Origin: Blattamonas nauphoetae
Lineage: Eukaryota > Preaxostyla > Oxymonadida
Assembly (NCBI GenBank): GCA_033064195.1
Contig: JARBJD010000507.1
Location: forward strand, 1 to 39,633
DNA: 39,633 nucleotides
Reading direction: 5' to 3'
Shown here: positions 34,973 to 39,633 of the stretch, in pieces
How positions within the stretch are numbered: position 1 is the first letter of the stretch
Layout of the letters: each line of letters opens with the position of its first letter
Notes under the pieces: model-generated
What the model saw: the letters and a program-made list of their open reading frames with translations, nothing else
Database searches by the model: none
Told to the model about the DNA's origin: nothing
Made by a program: the position numbers and the translations under genes

Positions 34973-35993
34973 TCAGGAATGTGGTGGCGATGGCGACTTT
35001 GGGAACGTGAGTGGTGTGGTTGTGCATGATACAGAGGTTCGAGCATGCTGGAAGGGTGTTGTATCAATGGGAGTTTCTGCATGGTCATAGTGAGTACTGG
35101 ACGTCGATGAATCATCATCAGAATGTTCGTCAGATGACGGCTCGTGAATTTGGTTGATGGGTGATTTAACAGGACTTATCGGTGGTAAATGAACAACATT
35201 TGTTGAATGAGGAGATATTGTGCGTGAATCGCGGTTGATAAGAAGGTTTAGGTGATTGAGACTGAAGGAGTACTTTGCAAGTCTATCTGCTGTCATCCCA
35301 TATGATGTGGATGAGGGTGCTGAAGGAAACAAGAAAATGATGAAGAATTAGATTAACACTTGATCAAAGCATACCAACGACAAGTTTTCGCTGTTCCATT
35401 CGAGACAATGATAAGTCTCTCCGTTGTTCATTCTGAATCCGAACTTGTTCATTTATTGCATGTGCTTCTCTTTCCCTTCCAGTCAATTTCTCTGGTCTGG
35501 CTGTCTTTTTGCTGTGGGGAGAGACTGCATCAGAAGAGCGTGCTAAAACGCATCAAAATTGGCGTCTGCCGAATTGTGTGCCTTTCTGTCCCGAGAATAT
35601 TGCGTGGGAGTATCCCAATGTTCGCTATCTTCATCATTCCTCCTTCTTTTGTGTTTTCTTTTCGCTCTTCTCGTGTCTTCGTCTTGATTTGTGATGGGTT
35701 GGAGAATGATGGTTTCGTGTTGACCGTTTGGCCGAATTTCGATGCGAATGAGAATGATGTGATTCATTAGTCTTGACGATATCATCTCGCTGAGTATTCT
35801 GTGGGGTGAACTGGGGAGAGATCACTTGGGACGGGTTTGACAATGGTATATCGTTTTTCCTTCCATGTTCTTCCACAACCAATGAGAGAAGTTCGGTAAC
35901 TGACGGTTTGTTGGTCTCTTGGGATTGTCGAGGTGCAGTGGTGAACGATGAAATGAGCGAATCCAAATGTGTCGATATTGCCATCAAATTCAT
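34973..35993 (-). CDS. Hypothetical hydrophilic protein, spliced
   Basis: Minus-strand gene with a likely ATG at 35993 (MNLMAISTHLDSLISS). The N-terminal part continues to LLSLVVEEHGRKND and then to a His/Ser/Lys/Arg-rich stretch. The middle part, ARPEKLTGREREAHAINEQV and onwards, looks like a charged helix or short coiled coil. A clean intron at 35320-35374 (GTATGC to TTCCTTCAG, 55 bases) joins RKLVV to APSSTSYGMTADRLAKY in one frame. The C-terminal exon is Ser/Thr/Pro-rich with an acidic patch (SSDEHSDDDSS) and ends PPHS. Two frame changes, one around 35640-35700 and one near the TTTT at 35542, break the gene as written. They may be homopolymer errors. No family is recognised. A role in regulation or scaffolding would be a guess. 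Confidence 0.5.
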
Positions 35994-36063
35994 TGTTGTC
36001 GGGTCGCGATATACATCCTCAGATTGTTGAAGACTCTTCCTTGTCTGACGTCCATGGGCTGTG

Positions 36064-37250
36064 CTATTTGGAGATGACGCAGCTGACGATGTCGACTGTT
36101 CCGCCGACCAGGTCAACGAGCGAGACGAACGACGACACAAATTCGGAGCGGATGATTTGGATGCCTTCAATGAATCGCTCTGAGTCAGTGGCTGAGTTGT
36201 TCACGTTGAAGATATCTGAGATGTCTTGGAACCTCTCGTCGATGACGATCGACGCGAGAGGGGTTGAGTCTCTGTCAAAGGCGAAGATTGTGCTCAACAT
36301 CAGTCCCAAGGAGAAGATAGTGACGTCTTTGAACGTTCTGTCGACAAAGATGGTGCTGGCTGAATGTGAGTGAGTGAGGAGATCAGATCAGTGTCGATGG
36401 TGTTCACGCGGAGATGGAGGATGTTCATCGTACCTGAGAATGGCGATGCGGTGTATGTGATCTTTGAGAGGGAGACATTTGTCGTCTTCTCTCTGTCACG
36501 TCGAACACAAAAATGTGGTGTTGTTCTGGTTGAGTTGCTATGTACTGGTCACAAATGCGAATGGTGTGATATTGATAAGGAAGATGCTGACTGCATCCAT
36601 TTGCGAGATGATGGTGTCAGTTATGTCAATGCTTCCTCCAGTAATCGAGACGCTCTCTTCCGTATGAGAATGTCACGTCGGTCACCAATCCTGAAACGTG
36701 ATTGATATTTACATTCAAACGCGGTGTGTTCGCGTCTACAGCTTCCTGTTCCGCTGCATGGCCACTTTCTGGGTGTCCTTTGTAAAGACAGTGTCGGACA
36801 TGATTTTGTGGTCTCCATTTGTCAGGTCAGCGTTGTCTTTGATGCATTCCAGTCTCATCAATCGCAGGAACATGTCTTCTTTGGGTTCTGTCGACGTTGT
36901 CCGAATATGACGTCGATTGACAACCGAAATAATGGAAAGGCAGAACATCATGATCACCTCCTCCCGCTCAACAGGTCCGTCTTAGACGATCCCCGCAATT
37001 CATTATATCCAGCCCTGTGTCCTCGTTGACGAGAATCCAGATAGTCTGAATAATCGTGGTCATCGTACCCTGAACGACATATAAATAGAAAGGGGACACT
37101 TCAAAAGGTCGTAGCCAACACTTGATGATCGCCTCCAGATCCGTGCCCGTCAGGTAGAGATTGCAGCGAGGGATGGCCGAGTCGTCGTTGAAGCAGTCGG
37201 TGGACGCGAGACATTCAAGCTGCCCAAGAAGGTTGATCAAGATGACCAGT
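36064..37250 (-). pseudogene. Beta-helix-like surface protein, fragmented
   Basis: Several minus-strand open pieces with protein-like composition lie end to end in different frames. The piece ending at 36064 (DISDIFNVNNSATDSERF, later VDLVGGTVDIVSCVIS) and one near 36555-36680 (SITGGSIDITDTIISQMDAV) have the alternating short strands and Gly/Asn turns of right-handed parallel beta-helix (pectin-lyase-like) proteins. A third, at 36968-37250, includes NLYLTGTDLEAIIKCWLRPF and a hydrophobic stretch. A fourth is at 36736-36957. Such repeats are common in extracellular or surface proteins of protists. Frame breaks are several, either real decay or consensus indels. Assignment to one gene is inferred from order and strand only. 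Confidence 0.35.
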
Positions 37251-37643
37251 CCTTTCTAAGATACTCCGTCAATCACATTTTTGTGATGAAAGGTGTTTTG
37301 TTGAATATTGTGAGAGGGCGGGGTCTCGTGGGAACAGATGAGAGAGGAGGATGGTGTGACGGTACAACGTTTGAACAATGGAGTCCTGAATGAAAATGAA
37401 GAGAAAATGCCATGAATAGAGAGTGAGGGGATCGTATCATCATCATGGTCTCGCATTTTGGAATAATCTGGATTGGATCGAAGGACAGATAACATTGGAG
37501 AGTTTGTCGTCGTCGTTGGACATGGTACTCAACATGAAAAATTGTGATCAGATCGGAAGACAGTCATTGAATTTAGGTACAATTCTGTTCGGAGTGGGTC
37601 GAGTGAAATAAGAATTGAGAGTAAAATGGAACTGATCTGTGTT
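37251..37643. other. Stretch inside the right arm, no firm gene
   Basis: A minus-strand frame at 37256-37495 (for example IHGIFSSFSFRTPLFKRCTV) could be an upstream part of the beta-helix-like gene. A possible start MSNDDDKLSNVICPSIQSR lies near 37524. Evidence is weak. No RNA gene or repeat is visible. Confidence 0.3.
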
Positions 37644-37751
37644 GATCTCGCGATCCTCACAAATATGAACGGGATCGAGGAAGTGAGTCAAATATCGAAT
37701 GAAAGAATGTCTGAAGAGTTGTGTGGTGGATACTTGCAAAAAACAAAAAAA

Positions 37752-37825
37752 TGACATCAGAGGGAATCGAACCCTCGACCGAGGGAGTAAAAGTACAGAG
37801 TCCTACCCAACTAAACTACACTAGT
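37752..37825 (-). tRNA. tRNA-like gene (Lys-UUU-like), right arm, probably degenerate
   Basis: Inverted copy of 29287-29359, one base longer because of CTCCCTCGG against CTCCTCGG. This version has the canonical spacing between the D and TpsiC arms. The B box GGTTCGATTCC and the A-box-like TAGTTTAGTTGG are present, and a T-run follows on the minus strand. The poor pairing of the anticodon and acceptor stems is shared with the left copy. Confidence 0.5.
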
Positions 37826-37861
37826 TTCAAAAGTGTAGTGCCTATTCATCATATACCTTCA

Positions 37862-37991
37862 AACATTTTCACCTCATTTCCGATATTTTCACCTCATTTC
37901 TGAGATTTTCACCTCATTTCTGAGACTTTCACCTCAATTCCGAGACTTTCACCTGACATTGAGATTTTCACCTGACTCCGAGATTTTCACC
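37862..37991 (-). repeat. 20-base minisatellite, right arm
   Basis: Inverted copy of the array at 29120-29250, in the same unit order and number. Confidence 0.9.
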
Positions 37992-38203
37992 GAACAATAG
38001 AAATACCCATTGAATTTCGTCTGCTCTGTTTGGATTCACTTCTTGTGAAGTGCCAAACACTGATGAGGGAGAGTGTCTTGACTCTCTTCGACCCTCAACG
38101 CCATCGATCGGCTCCTTTGTAAGTGTACTGGTATGTGTACTTTGACAACCAGGATGGAAGAGCAAATTTCAATGGTGATTTGTGCGTTGAAACGTCAAAG
38201 CAG

Positions 38204-38230
38204 GAATGGGTTGTCAGGAACAACCCATTC
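38204..38230. repeat. Perfect 11-bp hairpin in right arm
   Basis: GAATGGGTTGT, five-base loop and exact complement, mirroring 28881-28907. Confidence 0.85.
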
Positions 38231-38312
38231 GCTCTCCGATTTCGTTTGTATTGCTGTAGATAGTGGGGATCGCCACTAGGTTAATTTGCCATCCGTGTTT
38301 ACCGATGTAAAG

Positions 38313-38638
38313 TGAAATTTCTGCCCTATCAACTTGACGGTAGGATAGAGGCCTACCGTGGTGGTGACGGGTAACGGAGAATCAGGGTTCGATTCCGGAG
38401 AGGGAGCCTGAGAAACGGCTACCACTTCCAAGGAAGGCAGCAGGTGCGCAAATTGCTCAATCGAAATCATAATTCGGAAGCAGTGACAAAAATACAAATG
38501 CTGGGTTATCTCAGCAATTTGAATGGTTGTGGTGTAAGTATCCGCAAGAGCAGCGATTAGAGGGCAAGTCTGGTGCCAGCAGCCGCGGTAATTCCAGCTC
38601 TAATAGTGTATACTAAAATTGCTGCAGTTAAAAGCTCG
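38313..38638 (+). rRNA. SSU rRNA fragment, inverted relative to the array
   Basis: About 326 bases corresponding to SSU nucleotides ~299-626, in plus orientation, opposite to the whole rDNA array. It includes the 530-loop GTGCCAGCAGCCGCGGTAA. It has ATGCTGGG where the full SSU copies 1 and 2 have ATACTGGG, matching the variant in the truncated SSU of unit 3. It is a non-functional fragment. Confidence 0.95.
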
Positions 38639-38719
38639 CATTCATAATGCAGAATTAGCCTCACTCTATCGTGCGATTGGCGGTTCATCTCGAGGGGACT
38701 CAAACAATCTTATTCCCGT

Positions 38720-39025
38720 AAGGCGGAGCACGACGAGCAGTTGAAGATCGTCAACAGAAAGATTCAATTCCCTTGACTTTCTTCAAGTTAAACCAGCAGG
38801 CGGCAGATTCACCTCACTTTTCAGAAGATGATGTCGATCCAAGAACTCTGACGTACGATCAAATTCCGTCAGCATTCATATGAGATCTCCGGACACACTA
38901 ATGGAAGAGAAGAAAACGCTCCAACCTAAAGGTCATTGCTACATTGTCCACCGTGTCACCCAAAGATCGAGAACGCAACTTTCGTCTCATTCTCCTTCGA
39001 TGAAGAGATCCCATATCATTTGTAG
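38720..39025 (+). pseudogene. Decayed Helitron/PIF1-helicase-like fragment
   Basis: Plus-strand pieces in more than one frame read DDVDPRTLTYDQIPSAFI, then WKRRKR, then TLSTVSPKDRERNFRLILL. The order and spacing fit the segment before the helicase core in Helitron-type PIF1-like proteins (roughly LTYxxxPxxF, then WKxRKR, then GRxYxVxPxxxERxxLRLLL). Frame changes and stops interrupt it. No Walker A or other helicase motif follows, so it is a short remnant. It starts about 80 bases outside the right arm. Identification rests on memory of the family consensus. Confidence 0.45.
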
Positions 39026-39633
39026 TGGCGTCACCAATTAGTTCCATGCCAACAATTCGTGCTTTTATCCGGAATTATCACTTTGGTCAAACTAAGAAAA
39101 CAATAAAATTGTCGAATTTGCTTCCCACTGGATCCCGAGAAAACCTCAAAATACGTTATTCAGCGAAACGCCACGCATTTTCCTAACGTTTGACGATCAT
39201 TTTTCCATACCCAGACATCCGTTTGAGACCGAAGGAAAAGTATTATTTTCGTAAACATATCGATCAAAGACACTCAAAAATGAAAATTTGATTCCCATGC
39301 AATTTTTCTGGGCGAAAAACAGCATTTTTCATATCTTCCCCAGATTCCCATTATTTTTTTATCAAATGTATGTCAAAAAGTTCATTTCATTTAAAAACAC
39401 CCTTTTCTGTGTACAATTTCATCAAAATCGGTTCTACAGGTTGTGAAGATGACGAGAACACGTGAAAAAGTGGTTGAAAAGAGCTATTGTGAGCATTTTG
39501 TGGGATCCAGTGGGAATTCTCCGAAATGGTCACGATCCTCCAATTAAAGCAGTCCGTCGGTCGACGAGAAGTCGAACCGATTGCTGCCCATACCTAATGG
39601 TGATATCGAAAATCGACTGGTTGTGTGGGACTG
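39026..39633. other. Stretch without recognisable features
   Basis: No gene, RNA or clear repeat recognised up to the window end. Scattered stops occur in all frames. It may be further decayed mobile-element DNA, but nothing supports a family. Confidence 0.4.

Larger units (their letters stand above)
28470..38638. mobile_element. Candidate composite MULE-type element bounded by ~1-kb inverted arms
   Basis: Two ~1-kb inverted arms enclose a MULE transposase gene lying just inside the left arm, the layout of Mutator-like elements with long terminal inverted repeats. MULEs are known to carry captured host DNA, which could explain the SSU piece, the tRNA-like gene and the interior host-like genes. 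Against a simple insertion, the left arm runs without a break into the rest of the third SSU and no 9-11-base target duplication can be recognised. Homologous recombination between an SSU-bearing arm and the rDNA array, or an inverted duplication unrelated to transposition, are alternatives. Confidence 0.45.
37644..38638 (-). repeat. ~1-kb inverted repeat, right arm
   Basis: Reverse complement of 28470-29467. Differences are mostly one-base shorter homopolymers here (for example GATCCCCAC against GATCCCCCAC, CTTTACATC against CTTTTACATC), plus a few substitutions (GGAGAGCGAATG against GGAAACGAATG). The match ends abruptly at 38638 within SSU sequence. The next bases, CATTCATAATG, have no counterpart at the left. 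Confidence 0.93.

Overview
The window comes from the nuclear genome of a unicellular eukaryote. It has a eukaryotic rDNA operon (SSU, ITS1, 5.8S, ITS2, LSU), short GT-AG introns, TGA-terminated reading frames and a MULE transposase. The style of the accessory genes (kinase-like fragments with a Gly-rich tail, beta-helix-like fragments) and the mobile elements remind me of oxymonad genomes such as Blattamonas or Monocercomonoides. That is an impression, not a sequence-based placement.

Bases 1 to about 28,797 are a head-to-tail rDNA array transcribed from the minus strand. Three operons are seen. The SSU 3' ends lie at 5604, 16400 and 27247, so the unit length is 10,796 and 10,847 bases. Going leftward, each unit runs SSU (about 1.85 kb), ITS1, 5.8S, ITS2 and an enlarged LSU (about 4.78 kb). 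Every LSU carries a roughly 300-base group I intron-like insert in the peptidyl-transferase centre, at the site equivalent to E. coli L2449. The 3.7-kb spacers hold an AT-rich leader, a 68-base duplicated block, a GC-rich block whose strand bias switches midway, and two AT-rich tandem arrays. Many short reading frames lie across the rRNA genes and spacers. I treat them as spurious because they change frame between near-identical copies.

The third operon is broken: its SSU lacks the 5'-most ~298 nucleotides. The SSU passes directly into a ~670-base segment holding a perfect hairpin, a 20-base minisatellite and a tRNA-like gene. That segment plus 328 bases of SSU reappears inverted at 37,644-38,638, giving ~1-kb inverted arms around an 8.2-kb interior. 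The interior holds an intact MULE-type transposase gene (29,494-31,377) just inside the left arm. It also holds poorly preserved host-like genes: possible minus-strand exons near 32.5-33.2 kb, a truncated protein-kinase-like gene with a Gly-rich tail (33.8-34.8 kb), a spliced hydrophilic-protein gene (35.0-36.0 kb, minus) and beta-helix-like fragments (36.1-37.25 kb, minus). Outside the right arm lies a decayed Helitron/PIF1-helicase-like fragment, then unassigned DNA.

The most interesting structure is the palindromic junction at the array edge. An SSU variant base shared only by the truncated third SSU and the inverted fragment ties the two arms together. Homopolymer runs are shorter in the first unit and in the right arm than in their partners. 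Consensus errors near the contig ends are therefore likely, and several frame breaks on the right should be read with that in mind.
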